This document shows positions 24,392-32,614 of a stretch of 64,000 nt of DNA, piece by piece. The notes under the pieces are model-generated. The model searched no databases. It was not told the origin of the DNA and saw only the letters and a program-made list of their open reading frames with translations. Position numbers and translations under genes: made by a program. Source of the DNA: Aldehydirespirator sp963662645 (GTDB lineage: Bacteria; Actinomycetota; Acidimicrobiia; Acidimicrobiales; Aldehydirespiratoraceae). Position 1 is the stretch's first letter. Every line of letters starts with the position of its first letter. The stretch is from positions 2,666,001 through 2,730,000 of the forward strand of contig OY759762.1 in assembly GCA_963662645.2 (NCBI GenBank). Direction: 5' to 3'.

Positions 24392-26020
24392 ATGCCATCA
24401 ACCCCAGAGCATGAGCAGCTGCGTCGGGACTTCCGGCTCGACGTCCCCGAGCACTTCAACTACGCCCGAGATGTCGTCGACCGCTGGGCCCGAACCGACC
24501 CGGACAGGCTCGCGCTCGTCGCGGTGGACCCGGACGGCTTGACCGCCCACCGCTACAACTTCCGCGAGATCGCCGAACGCTCTGAGCACGCCGCTGCGCT
24601 GCTCAGCAGCCTCGGTGTTGTCAAGGGAGATCGGGTGTTCGTCATGTTGCCCCGGATTGTGGAGTGGTACGACGTGCTGCTCGCCTGCTTCAAGATCGGG
24701 GCCGTGCCCATGCCGGCCACCATGCAGCTGACTTCCAAGGACGTGACGTACCGGGTCAATAGCGCCGACGCGACCGTCGTCGTGACCGACTCCGACGGCT
24801 ACGGCGCCGTGTCGGCCGCGTTGGATCAGTGTCGGACGGTCAGTCACCGAATCGCGGTCGGCTTCACGCAAGATGGATGGATCGACATCACGGCCGCGGA
24901 CGCGTGGGGTCAGTCGGTCCCGAAGATCGACACAGCTTCGGATGACGCCTTGCTGATCTACTTTACGTCGGGTACTGAGGCGTATCCGAAGATGGTTTTG
25001 CACACCCACGCCTCCTATGGCATTGGACACGACATCACCGCTCGCTTCTGGCACGACCTCAAGCCCGAGGATCTTCACTGGACCGTGTCCGACACCGGTT
25101 GGGCCAAGGCCGCTTGGGGCAAGCTGTTCGGACAGTGGCGGATCGGTTGCGCGGTCCTGATGTGGAACATCGTCGGCAAGCCGGATCTGGATCGGATGCT
25201 CCGAATCGTGGGCGAGCAAGGGGTGACGACCTTCTGCGCTCCGCCGACTCTGTACCGGGCCTTCGTTCAGATGGACCTCCACCGCTACGATCTCGCCTCC
25301 CTGCGCCACGCCACCGCGGCGGGAGAACCCCTCAACCCCGAGGTGATGAGAATCTGGCGAGCTGCCACCGGCCTCGACATCTACGACGGCTACGGACAAA
25401 CCGAGACGGTCAACCTTGTCGCCAACCTGCCCGGCAACGAGATCCGGCCAGGATCAATGGGACTTCCCACCCCAGGCTTCGACGTGCAGATCGTCGACGA
25501 TGACGGTGCCGTCGTGGACGACGATGTCGAGGGCAACATCGCGGTCCGGGTCGAGCCCGAACGTCCTGTCGGCTTGTTCAAGGAGTACTGGCGCGACCCC
25601 GACCAGAACGCCCGGGTGTTCCACAACGGGTGGTACTACACCGGTGACCGAGCAACCCGAGACGCCGACGGCTACATCTGGTTCGTCGGCCGAGGCGACG
25701 ACGTCATCCTGTCCTCGGCGTACCGAATCGGCCCTTTCGAGGTCGAGTCTGCCCTGCTCGAGCACGAGGCGGTAGCGGAGGCCGCCGTCGTTGGCAAGCC
25801 CGACCCCGACCGCGGCCAGATCGTCAAGGCCTTCGTGATCCTGGCCGAGGGACACACCCGATCAGAGGAACTGGCCTCACAACTGCAGTCTCACGTCAAG
25901 GTAACCACGGCCCCGTACAAGTACCCCCGCGAGATCGAGTTCGTCGCAGAACTGCCCAAGACGGTGTCAGGCAAGATCCGCCGAGTCGAACTCCGAGGAC
26001 ACGCCGACAACGACGAGTGA
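24392..26020 (+). CDS. AMP-forming acyl-CoA synthetase (medium-chain/ACSM-like)
   Basis: A 542-residue acyl-CoA synthetase. The phosphate loop is YFTSGTEAYPKMVLHTH, in the style of medium-chain (ACSM-type) synthetases but with Glu-Ala where most members have Thr/Ser-Gly. YDGYGQTETVN, YYTGDRATRD and the lysine of KTVSGKIRRVELR are present. The ATG at 24392 follows a GGAAGGGGG site. It is divergent from the acyl-CoA dehydrogenase with shared dyads between, suggesting that it makes that enzyme's CoA substrate or a related one. Confidence 0.88.
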   Translation: MPSTPEHEQLRRDFRLDVPEHFNYARDVVDRWARTDPDRLALVAVDPDGLTAHRYNFREIAERSEHAAALLSSLGVVKGDRVFVMLPRIVEWYDVLLACFKIGAVPMPATMQLTSKDVTYRVNSADATVVVTDSDGYGAVSAALDQCRTVSHRIAVGFTQDGWIDITAADAWGQSVPKIDTASDDALLIYFTSGTEAYPKMVLHTHASYGIGHDITARFWHDLKPEDLHWTVSDTGWAKAAWGKLFGQWRIGCAVLMWNIVGKPDLDRMLRIVGEQGVTTFCAPPTLYRAFVQMDLHRYDLASLRHATAAGEPLNPEVMRIWRAATGLDIYDGYGQTETVNLVANLPGNEIRPGSMGLPTPGFDVQIVDDDGAVVDDDVEGNIAVRVEPERPVGLFKEYWRDPDQNARVFHNGWYYTGDRATRDADGYIWFVGRGDDVILSSAYRIGPFEVESALLEHEAVAEAAVVGKPDPDRGQIVKAFVILAEGHTRSEELASQLQSHVKVTTAPYKYPREIEFVAELPKTVSGKIRRVELRGHADNDE

Positions 26021-26089
26021 GACTCCCTCAGGTAGTACAGTCTTGGTCCGACGTGTATCGGTCCTGGACGTGCGAGTTAGAACCATCAC

Positions 26090-27118
26090 CTAACTATTGT
26101 AGAACCGGCGGGTGTTGTCTGACAAAATGGCCAACTTATGATCCTTGTCCAGATCCTCTCGTTCAAGGATTTCGTTTATCTCTTCCATACAATTATCTAT
26201 AGTAACCTCATGAGGGAAATCTGATCCGAACACCATCGATTCGTGTCCTATCCGTTCGATGACATACGAGAGCGCTTTTTCGTTCCCTTCACACCCAATG
26301 AAGAGACGGCCGTCCCGAAAATACTCATCGGGGGCTTTTTGTAGTTCTAAGCCCCCGTATTCCATCTCCCGAGTTAGACGATCAAGCACCAAAGTAACCC
26401 AGGCACTACCTCCTTCTAAGAACCCGATTCTGAGCTTAGGGAATCGGTCGAGCACTCCATCCGCCATCATTCCTGTGAGCGCGATCGCCAACGGGAAAGG
26501 CATGCCCAGGGCCTTAGCGGCTGGGAAACTGGTAAAGGTGTTGAAGCCTAAATCGCCGTAGCTGCCTCCATGTATCGACAGCGCACAGTCTAGTTTCTCA
26601 GCCTCTTCATAGATGGGCCAGTATTTCTCGTCGCTCAGATGTGTGTACAGACCGTTGGACGGGATCACGGCTGCCACAAAACCTAGTTCATTGACGGTAC
26701 GCTTCAACTCGATTACAGCGCTGGGCACGTCCTGCATCGGTATCAGAGCTGCTCCCTTCAGTCGAGGGCTGACCCGCAGGAAGCGTTCATGGAGCCAGTT
26801 GTTGTAGGCCTTGGCATAGGCTACTGCCCATTCAGGGTAGATGACTAAGCCGAAGGCAAGACCGTTGCTGGGATAAAGCACGCTCCATTCGATGTCGGCC
26901 TTCTCTAGGAATTCGAGCCATCTGTCCGCATCGGCACGCTGGAAACTGCTTTCCGGATAGGCAAGAAAGCTGTTGTTGGGTGTATGGAACCTATCGAGAC
27001 TGGGCAAGTGCCAGCCGACCGGTACATCACGAAGCGGACTCTCTATGAATTCATAAATGTCGCGTCCGCGATCTATGACGTGGCCGTCGGCGTCATAGTA
27101 TTTTCTAGCAACTACCAT
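26090..27118 (-). CDS. Amidohydrolase-2 family metal-dependent hydrolase/decarboxylase
   Basis: A 342-residue TIM-barrel amidohydrolase (amidohydrolase_2, the group of ACMSD and related decarboxylases/hydrolases). The early metal motif appears as YDADGHVID, a later histidine in SIHGG, and the closing Asp in VFGSDFPHE. Base composition is clearly more AT-rich than in the genes to the left, with codons such as AGA, ATA and TTA, so the gene looks acquired. Its natural substrate is unknown; related enzymes act on cyclic or aromatic compounds. Confidence 0.82.
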   Translation of the reverse strand: MVVARKYYDADGHVIDRGRDIYEFIESPLRDVPVGWHLPSLDRFHTPNNSFLAYPESSFQRADADRWLEFLEKADIEWSVLYPSNGLAFGLVIYPEWAVAYAKAYNNWLHERFLRVSPRLKGAALIPMQDVPSAVIELKRTVNELGFVAAVIPSNGLYTHLSDEKYWPIYEEAEKLDCALSIHGGSYGDLGFNTFTSFPAAKALGMPFPLAIALTGMMADGVLDRFPKLRIGFLEGGSAWVTLVLDRLTREMEYGGLELQKAPDEYFRDGRLFIGCEGNEKALSYVIERIGHESMVFGSDFPHEVTIDNCMEEINEILEREDLDKDHKLAILSDNTRRFYNS

Positions 27119-27329
27119 GATTCACCCCAGCAATTTACAGTGCTTCATGAGCTTCCCTGATTCGCAGAGGTAGATCACTAAAATACATGTAAATATCTGT
27201 ATATGTATATCCTCACGCATTGCACTGCCTCCTCAGGGTCGGAGATCAGGTTCAACTTGCCTTGACCACGCTGGCCGATTCGCTATAGTACCCGTCACGT
27301 CATGAGCTAGACGCTCGAGGAGGAGAACA
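27119..27329. promoter_or_regulatory. AT-rich divergent intergenic region
   Basis: This is the most AT-rich stretch of the window. It includes TACATGTA (27184-27191) and the inverted arms ATACAT (27183-27188) and ATGTAT (27203-27208). It separates the amidohydrolase gene (minus) from the DUF1330 gene (plus) and probably holds both promoters. No gene is visible. Confidence 0.4.
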
Positions 27330-27617
27330 TTGGCTGCATATGTGATCGCGGATAGTGTCATAACGGACCGGGCCGTCTTCGACGATTACCTTGAGCGGGT
27401 GCCTGAGATCGTTGCGGCGCACGGCGGCAAGTACTTGGTGCGCGGCGGCGCTGCCCAAGCAGTCCAGGGCGACTGGACACCCAACCGCATATTGGTGCTG
27501 GAGTTCGAGAGCGCGGATCAGGCGCGGGCCTGGCAAGATTCTCCAGACTACGCTGAACTGAAGGCCATGCTCAACCAGTCCACCAACACCAACCTGATAA
27601 TTGCAGAGGGCGTATAA
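27330..27617 (+). CDS. DUF1330 family protein
   Basis: A 95-residue protein of the DUF1330 ferredoxin-like (dimeric alpha-beta barrel) family: AAYVIADSVITD at the start, FDDYLERVPEIVAAHGGKYLVRGG, and ILVLEFESADQARAWQDSPDY. The start is TTG at 27330 behind a strong GGAGGAGAA site. The family has no settled function. The gene belongs to the AT-rich segment and is divergent from the amidohydrolase gene. Confidence 0.85.
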   Translation: MAAYVIADSVITDRAVFDDYLERVPEIVAAHGGKYLVRGGAAQAVQGDWTPNRILVLEFESADQARAWQDSPDYAELKAMLNQSTNTNLIIAEGV

Positions 27618-27736
27618 TAGAGCCTCGCTCTCATGGCGTGCAGAACTGGGCCTCGCTTGGCCCGGCCTGCATGTAGATGCGATGCATCGCTAACGTGTTT
27701 GGGTCGTGGGTAGATGCTCGCTCGTCAAGCCATGAC

Positions 27737-29473
27737 TCAGAAACTCTCGACTCGCATGGTGATGATGTCTACGCCGTGATATTTTCGGTGACGCACCGAA
27801 GATGCATAATGCCGCAATAGACGGAATGAAATTACAGCTTCATCCGGTGCCTCAGCTTGCTCACTAAGGTACGCAAGACGGTCTTCCAAGTTTGTCTCCT
27901 CAAAAGCTGCGATGAACTCAATCTCCACAGTCTTGCTACTGGGCCGAGCGATGACGATCAAGCGCCGGCCGTCGCCAAGAGCGTCTGCATCGCTAAGTTG
28001 CAACAGGCTTGACAGCGCTTCTTCACCCGCGGCGCGCAATCGCTCCGTCGAGGCATCGTTCCAGCCGGTTCGCCCCCCAAGCTCGCAGAGGAACGCGTCA
28101 ATCTGGGCTAGCGATCCAATCTCCAATTCAACCTCCAGTCGTTTGCGACCGCGGCTGGTCACTTCCACGAATAGGGTCATGAGAATCGCGGCGAACGCGC
28201 CAACTGTCATTCCGCTGCTGAACAAGACGCTCCATGCGCCGGATAGCCGGTCAGCAAAGATGGCCTCGTTTTGGGCACCCACCCCTAGCCAGAATGCTAG
28301 TCCGGTTATGGTGGCGTTGCGAAAATCCAAACCTTCCTGCAATAACGTTTGCATCCCCGCCACAAAGAGAAGACCCATGAGTATGACGAAGTAGACACCC
28401 GCGACGGGACCGGGAATGATGAGCAAGAAGATTATGACCTTGGGCAGCACCGCAAGTACACCGAAGATGATGCCGATCCAAAGGCCCACACTCCGCGCCG
28501 CAACCCCAGTGAGGCTGATGAGCGATGTGCTGCCTGCTGTGTAGCCCATTGTAGGCAAGGTTCCAGCGATGCCGGACAGTAGAACGCCCACACCATTAGC
28601 GTTAAGTGTTCCTTGAACCACTCGAAAGTCGGTTGCCTGTGGTTGTCGTCTTGATGCTGCTTGAATGACAATGCCATCACTGATGCTGTTTATGGCGAGC
28701 ATGAGAGTGACAATCACGAACACCGGCAAGAGCGCCCAGAACTCTACGCTAGGCGTAAGGTCAAGTCCCTGCCACTCGCCCTGTGGAATACCGATCCAGG
28801 GCGCTTCGACTACGCGTTGAAAGTCATATGCGCCGAATATTGCGGCGACAGCACAGCCCGCCAGGATGCCAATTAGTGGGGACCAGAGCCGCCAAGCTCC
28901 GGAAGCGCGCAGCGCGAGCGCCGTGGCCACAACCAACGTGACAGCAGCAATGCATGGGGCAGCGATGGACGGTGTGTCCTCCGGTACATCATCCAACAGT
29001 TCCAATGCAATGGGTACAATCGTGAATGCTATCAGCATGATCACTGTGCCGGAGACAACCGGTGTAATGATCCGGCGCAGCAATGGGAGCCACGCTGCCA
29101 GTATGAACTGGAAGAGTGACGAGACAACTACAAGGGTAGCCATCATGGCCGGACCGCCCTCTACCAGCGCAGTAATGCAAATGGCGATGAAGATAGGACC
29201 GGGACCCGTGATGATCACATGCCCGGCACCTATTCGCCCAAACCGGTTCGCTTGCAGAATAGTGGTAAAGCCACACACTACTAGCGCTGCTGAAACGGCC
29301 CACGACAGGTAGCTCTCTGTCTGGTCGGCCGCACGGAAAACAACCGCCACGTTCACCACCACCGGTGCCAATATGAGCAGAACCCCTTGGAGGCCGACTC
29401 CAATGGCCACCCCCAGGGGAGGACTCTCGTCGGCTTCGTAGCGTATGTCCTGGTCTACGCGTGTTGCAGCCAC
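27737..29473 (-). CDS. NCS2-family nucleobase permease with C-terminal RsbW-like domain
   Basis: A 578-residue protein. Residues 1 to about 440 are an NCS2 xanthine/uracil permease core (VNVAVVFRAADQ, GTLPTMGYTAGSTSLISLTG), about 12-14 membrane segments. The last 135 residues are soluble and resemble an RsbW/GHKL ATPase-like domain: a helix ERLRAAGEEALSSLL at the place of the N-box, a strand IEFIAAFEE, and a closing FRLLRHYASSVRH...GVDIITMRV. The usual N-box Asn is not evident, so ATP binding is doubtful. It is homologous to the truncated permease at the left edge but more AT-rich. The permease call is firm; the C-terminal call is tentative. Confidence 0.82.
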   Translation of the reverse strand: MAATRVDQDIRYEADESPPLGVAIGVGLQGVLLILAPVVVNVAVVFRAADQTESYLSWAVSAALVVCGFTTILQANRFGRIGAGHVIITGPGPIFIAICITALVEGGPAMMATLVVVSSLFQFILAAWLPLLRRIITPVVSGTVIMLIAFTIVPIALELLDDVPEDTPSIAAPCIAAVTLVVATALALRASGAWRLWSPLIGILAGCAVAAIFGAYDFQRVVEAPWIGIPQGEWQGLDLTPSVEFWALLPVFVIVTLMLAINSISDGIVIQAASRRQPQATDFRVVQGTLNANGVGVLLSGIAGTLPTMGYTAGSTSLISLTGVAARSVGLWIGIIFGVLAVLPKVIIFLLIIPGPVAGVYFVILMGLLFVAGMQTLLQEGLDFRNATITGLAFWLGVGAQNEAIFADRLSGAWSVLFSSGMTVGAFAAILMTLFVEVTSRGRKRLEVELEIGSLAQIDAFLCELGGRTGWNDASTERLRAAGEEALSSLLQLSDADALGDGRRLIVIARPSSKTVEIEFIAAFEETNLEDRLAYLSEQAEAPDEAVISFRLLRHYASSVRHRKYHGVDIITMRVESF

Positions 29474-29773
29474 CGCTCACACCTCAATGCAGACGACACA
29501 GGTAATGGCGAATGGGCTTGGCGACCTTGGCGGGGGCCAGCAGCAGCACCAAGAACGAGGCAAGCCACCGGACGGGTCGAGATCGTGTGACCCCGTTCTG
29601 CATCATGGCTCCCCGCAGTTCGCCCTCAGTCCGACAAGACTAGACATCAACGACACAACCTCCTCAGCCAAATGCGCAATGCGCAGCCTGGCGAGGCGAT
29701 GGCTCTACGTCGATGAGGAGATCCGACGCCCTGGCCGAGGCGTCCGCGTGGATCTTCGAGCACCCGGAAGCGG
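29474..29773. other. Non-coding gap
   Basis: About 300 bases between the permease start and the stop of the DMT-like gene. Open frames here are short and show no recognisable family. It presumably holds the permease promoter; no clear motif was seen. Confidence 0.4.
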
Positions 29774-30973
29774 CTATTGAGCCCCACCGCTCGCGTCGCG
29801 CCCCAGCTGTATCCGGACATTGGCGGCCAGGATCAGGACCGCGCCCACAACGAACAGGTCGAAGCTCGGAAGGGTGATGCCGAGCGCCATCAGCGCCAGT
29901 AGGGAGGCTGCCGGCCCGAGGCACAACAGGGAATTGACTGCGGTGTCCTCAGATCCGATGTTCCCGACTCGCAACAGCATTCCGGCCACCGAGACCGCAA
30001 CCCCGATCACCAGCGCGCCGAGAACGGCTGCCGGTGTCAGCGATCCTTGAACCTGCGGCGCGAGCAATCCGATCAGGACATTGACGGGAAGAGCAAGGAG
30101 CCGGGACAGCACGTATCCCAGCAGGGTCAGCCAGACAAGCAACCGGCGATCAGGATCTCCTCGCTGCTCGATGGGTAGCGTCTCGAGACTCCCGTGCCTG
30201 CCGGATGGCTGGGTTCCTGCGGCCGGCACCAGCGCGTAGTAGAGGACCTTTCCGTACGCGAGATTGCTCAGGACGCTCAACGCAGCCAGCAGCGCGGCCA
30301 CGACGGCAATGACCATTCCGGCCGCCACCTCGAAGGACACCAAGTCCACGACCGAGCGGATCTGTCCTCCTGCCTGGCTGCCCAGCATCAGGGCCACGCC
30401 CGATCCTGCCAGCGCGGTGAGGACCATGCCTTCCTTCGAGACGGCCCGGCGGGCGTGCCCGGTTGACGTCGGCGCGCCGCGGAACAGCCGGTCACTGTCC
30501 TCATGGCGCGCCAGGGCGTACACCAGGAACACGGGCCAGAGTTCGAAGATGGTGGTCGCGATGGCGGTCTCGAGAATCGTGGCCGACCATGCCAGAAAGC
30601 CGTAGTGCAGACTCGAGATCAGGGCCCAGACGATAGGCATCCTGGCCCAACCGAGAACATCGTTGCGACCTGAATCCCCCAGCACTACGGCCCTCTTGTT
30701 CCCGGTGGGTCCGCTCGTCCGCCGAAAGTATGTGAAATGAACTCTGGGCCTCTTGAGGTTTCGACGTTGAGGAGTGCTCAGGTGTCGGTTGACGTAGCTG
30801 TCCTTCGAATACAGAAGAAACAGACCAGGCACCGATACCTGCACGATCGTGATCATGAAGTTGAAATAGAAGGGGTTGGTGTCTGAAGCAGCGAGATGAA
30901 GGATGGGCGGAACCGATGCGTAAAGGAACGTGGCTGTGAGCACCAAGCGGACCGCGCGGCCGCGACGGCTCAT
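29774..30973 (-). CDS. DMT/EamA-like multi-pass membrane protein
   Basis: A 399-residue membrane protein with about ten hydrophobic segments in a layout like drug/metabolite (EamA) exporters, interrupted by a hydrophilic loop at about 60-105. Near the C-terminus it has RVGNIGSEDTAVNSLLCLGPAASLLALMALG. The protein at 33958 has the same pattern (RAGNIVTADTRVNSLL), so the two belong to one subfamily. The substrate is unknown. The hydrophilic loop includes many basic residues and could be a degraded insertion. Confidence 0.6.
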   Translation of the reverse strand: MSRRGRAVRLVLTATFLYASVPPILHLAASDTNPFYFNFMITIVQVSVPGLFLLYSKDSYVNRHLSTPQRRNLKRPRVHFTYFRRTSGPTGNKRAVVLGDSGRNDVLGWARMPIVWALISSLHYGFLAWSATILETAIATTIFELWPVFLVYALARHEDSDRLFRGAPTSTGHARRAVSKEGMVLTALAGSGVALMLGSQAGGQIRSVVDLVSFEVAAGMVIAVVAALLAALSVLSNLAYGKVLYYALVPAAGTQPSGRHGSLETLPIEQRGDPDRRLLVWLTLLGYVLSRLLALPVNVLIGLLAPQVQGSLTPAAVLGALVIGVAVSVAGMLLRVGNIGSEDTAVNSLLCLGPAASLLALMALGITLPSFDLFVVGAVLILAANVRIQLGRDASGGAQ

Positions 30974-31109
30974 CGTCGGAGCAGACGTCGGGCAAGTCCG
31001 TTCAACACGTCGGCGAGCCTAGCTATGGCGGTTCAAGCGGGTCCCTGCAAGAGTCTCCGGCCAGCCGCTTCAGGCTGCGAGTGGACCCCAGCGCCTGCCA
31101 GCTGTCCGT

Positions 31110-31595
31110 CTAAGTCTGCCAGAGGAACGACACGGGCAGCCCGACGATGCGCTCAGAGATGCTGATCGGGTGGGGGCCGGTGTGGAGGATCAGTCCGATC
31201 TCGAAGCGGTCGCTTACGAGGTCGCGCAGCCACGCCAGCCACTTGGCGTCGGCGGGGCGGACGGTCGCGCCCGCCTTGACCTCCACTGCGATGAGGCGTC
31301 CGTCTGGTCGCTCCATGATCAGGTCGATCTCGCGTCCTCGGGAGTCCCGATAGTGGCTGAAGCGCACGTCCGGCGCGAGGGCCGAGGCCTGACGGCGTAG
31401 CTCGTTGACGACGAACGTCTCGTGCAGCGGTCCGCGGCTCGCCTCGGCCGGGTCGCTCAGCGAGGCTGCGGTCACGCCCAAGGTCGCGGCGGCCAGGCCC
31501 GTGTCTGTCACGTAGAGCTTCGGTCGCTTCTTGGCCCGAGTGTCGGCGCCGGTGGCCCAGCCGGGCAGCTGTACTAGTAGAAGTTTCTCAGCGTC
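31110..31595 (-). pseudogene. DUF4143 (PD-D/ExK nuclease-like) C-terminal remnant of an AAA+ ATPase
   Basis: The reading matches only the C-terminal third of DUF4143-type ATPases: PKLYVTDTGLAAATLG, GPLHETFVVNELRRQ, YRDSRGREIDLIMERPDGRLIAVEVKAG (the D...ExK nuclease-like core) and a final VSFLWQT. The N-terminal Walker A/B ATPase part is missing; upstream of about 31595 the sequence turns into unrelated DNA ahead of an antitoxin gene. An open frame reaches 32240 but is the antisense of other genes. It is a decayed gene in the region next to tRNA-Thr. Confidence 0.75.
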
Positions 31596-31623
31596 TGCTC
31601 TTCCTTGGGGCGTGACTTGACAG

Positions 31624-31639
31624 GGCGTCAGTTGACGCC
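31624..31639. promoter_or_regulatory. Perfect 7-2-7 inverted repeat
   Basis: GGCGTCA-GT-TGACGCC lies 118 bases upstream of the antitoxin gene. A second, weaker inverted repeat (CCTAC 31704-31708, GTAGG 31717-31721) lies closer to it. Antitoxins of the ribbon-helix-helix type usually bind such operators, but the link is inference. Confidence 0.35.
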
Positions 31640-31756
31640 ATGGTGGGATGGCAAGCACCGGCATGGTTGCACACGGCCCGTATGCATGCTTTAGTGAATA
31701 TTGCCTACTGATAGATGTAGGTGCAGATGAAGCACCGTTCAAGGAGGAGGCACGCC

Positions 31757-31972
31757 ATGGCAACCACCCGCACCACGACCATCCGCCAAGACGCCCAGCA
31801 GGCTGCCGAACTCGACGCGGTCGCGCGGGTTGACGGCGTGTCCACTTCGGAGGCGATCCGCGCTGCCATCGCTGAGCACATCGAGAAGCGACGGTGCGAC
31901 CCCGCCTTCCAGGCACGGCTCCAGCGGATCCTCGACGAGGAGCGCGTCGTGCTTGAGAGGCTCGCCCAGTGA
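31757..31972 (+). CDS. Ribbon-helix-helix (CopG-like) antitoxin
   Basis: A 71-residue protein. The N-terminal strand TTRTTTIRQD and the helices with VDGVSTSEAIRAAIAEHIEKRR form a ribbon-helix-helix DNA-binding domain. The C-terminus (AFQARLQRILDEERVVLERL) would be the toxin-binding tail. Start ATG at 31757 has an excellent AAGGAGGAGG site. It is followed two bases later by a short gene that resembles the start of a Doc/Fic toxin, the usual partner of this antitoxin type. Confidence 0.8.
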   Translation: MATTRTTTIRQDAQQAAELDAVARVDGVSTSEAIRAAIAEHIEKRRCDPAFQARLQRILDEERVVLERLAQ

Positions 31973-31973
31973 A

Positions 31974-32156
31974 ATGAGCGTGGAGTGCCTCGACCTCGCC
32001 GACTTCTTGCTGATCGCGGAGAAGATCACAGGGATGATCGAAGGAGTGGCAGCAGGCACCGTCAGTCAGGACGAACTCGGTGATTGGATCCGGCAGCGTC
32101 TCGTCGAACCAGAAGAAGACGCGTTGGCCGCGAACCCGCCGAAGACCGCCCACTGA
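31974..32156 (+). CDS. Short Doc-like toxin fragment or unknown small protein
   Basis: A 60-residue open frame starting two bases after the antitoxin stop. Its first 20 residues (VECLDLADFLLIAEKITG) look like the N-terminus of death-on-curing (Doc/Fic) toxins. The Fic catalytic motif HPFxDGNKR is absent and the rest (TVSQDELGDWIRQRL) does not match a toxin. It is either a toxin truncated by deletion and fused to foreign sequence, or an unrelated small partner. As written it cannot carry Fic activity. Confidence 0.5.
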   Translation: MSVECLDLADFLLIAEKITGMIEGVAAGTVSQDELGDWIRQRLVEPEEDALAANPPKTAH

Positions 32157-32182
32157 AGTTCGCTGGGAACCGGGCGTCGCCG

Positions 32183-32323
32183 CTACGGATATTGGTGAGG
32201 TTTCAGCAGCGACTCGCACACGCCATGCAGGTCGAGCCATCGGCTGCTCTCCAGTTGCGCATCACATAGTCCGTGGTAGAGGTTGAACCCGTCGACGTAG
32301 GCGATCACCCGTTCAGTTCTCAT
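32183..32323 (-). pseudogene. N-terminal fragment of an NYN-domain nuclease
   Basis: This minus-strand frame of 46 residues from ATG 32323 begins RVIAYVDGFNLYHG, the unmistakable start of NYN/LabA-type PIN-like nucleases (first catalytic Asp), and continues WLDLHGVCESLLKPHQ before a TAG at 32183. The rest of the domain is missing on this strand. The matching C-terminal two thirds lie on the plus strand at 32615-33124. It is too short for the usual open-frame cut-off. Confidence 0.75.
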
Positions 32324-32408
32324 TGCTCGAACTCCCATAGTCTCGACGGTGCCCTTCGCTGGTGGTACAATGATCCCAACCCCGCCGGGGTGAGCAACCT
32401 CGGCCCTC

Positions 32409-32430
32409 GGCCCCGGCTTCGGCCGGGGCC
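32409..32430. terminator. GC-rich hairpin with TTCG loop
   Basis: GGCCCCGGC (32409-32417) pairs with GCCGGGGCC (32422-32430) around a TTCG loop, an extra-stable tetraloop. There is no T-run on either side. It lies between the two NYN fragments. Confidence 0.5.
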
Positions 32431-32531
32431 GTCTAGCGTCCGAGCGACCTCATCGAGTACTGATCGTAAGGCTGGACGGCGGGCGAGCGTGTCGACGATT
32501 GGTCGGATGTGGCCACTCCGGCCGCTCGCGA

Positions 32532-32609
32532 GGACGACCGTCTCACCAGGCACGGACGATCCCTTCGGGTTGCCACTGCGCGAGCGCCTCGAGGCCGCGG
32601 GCTTGGTCT
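32532..32609 (-). repeat. Copy A of a ~78-bp direct repeat (3' end of an unknown gene)
   Basis: About 78 bases nearly identical to 33254-33331. On the minus strand this copy reads DQARGLEALAQWQPEGIVRAW and then stops, which looks like the C-terminus of a gene whose larger copy lies at 33192-33635. It directly abuts the start of the NYN C-terminal fragment, so it probably marks a rearrangement joint. Confidence 0.65.
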
Positions 32610-32614
32610 AGCGT

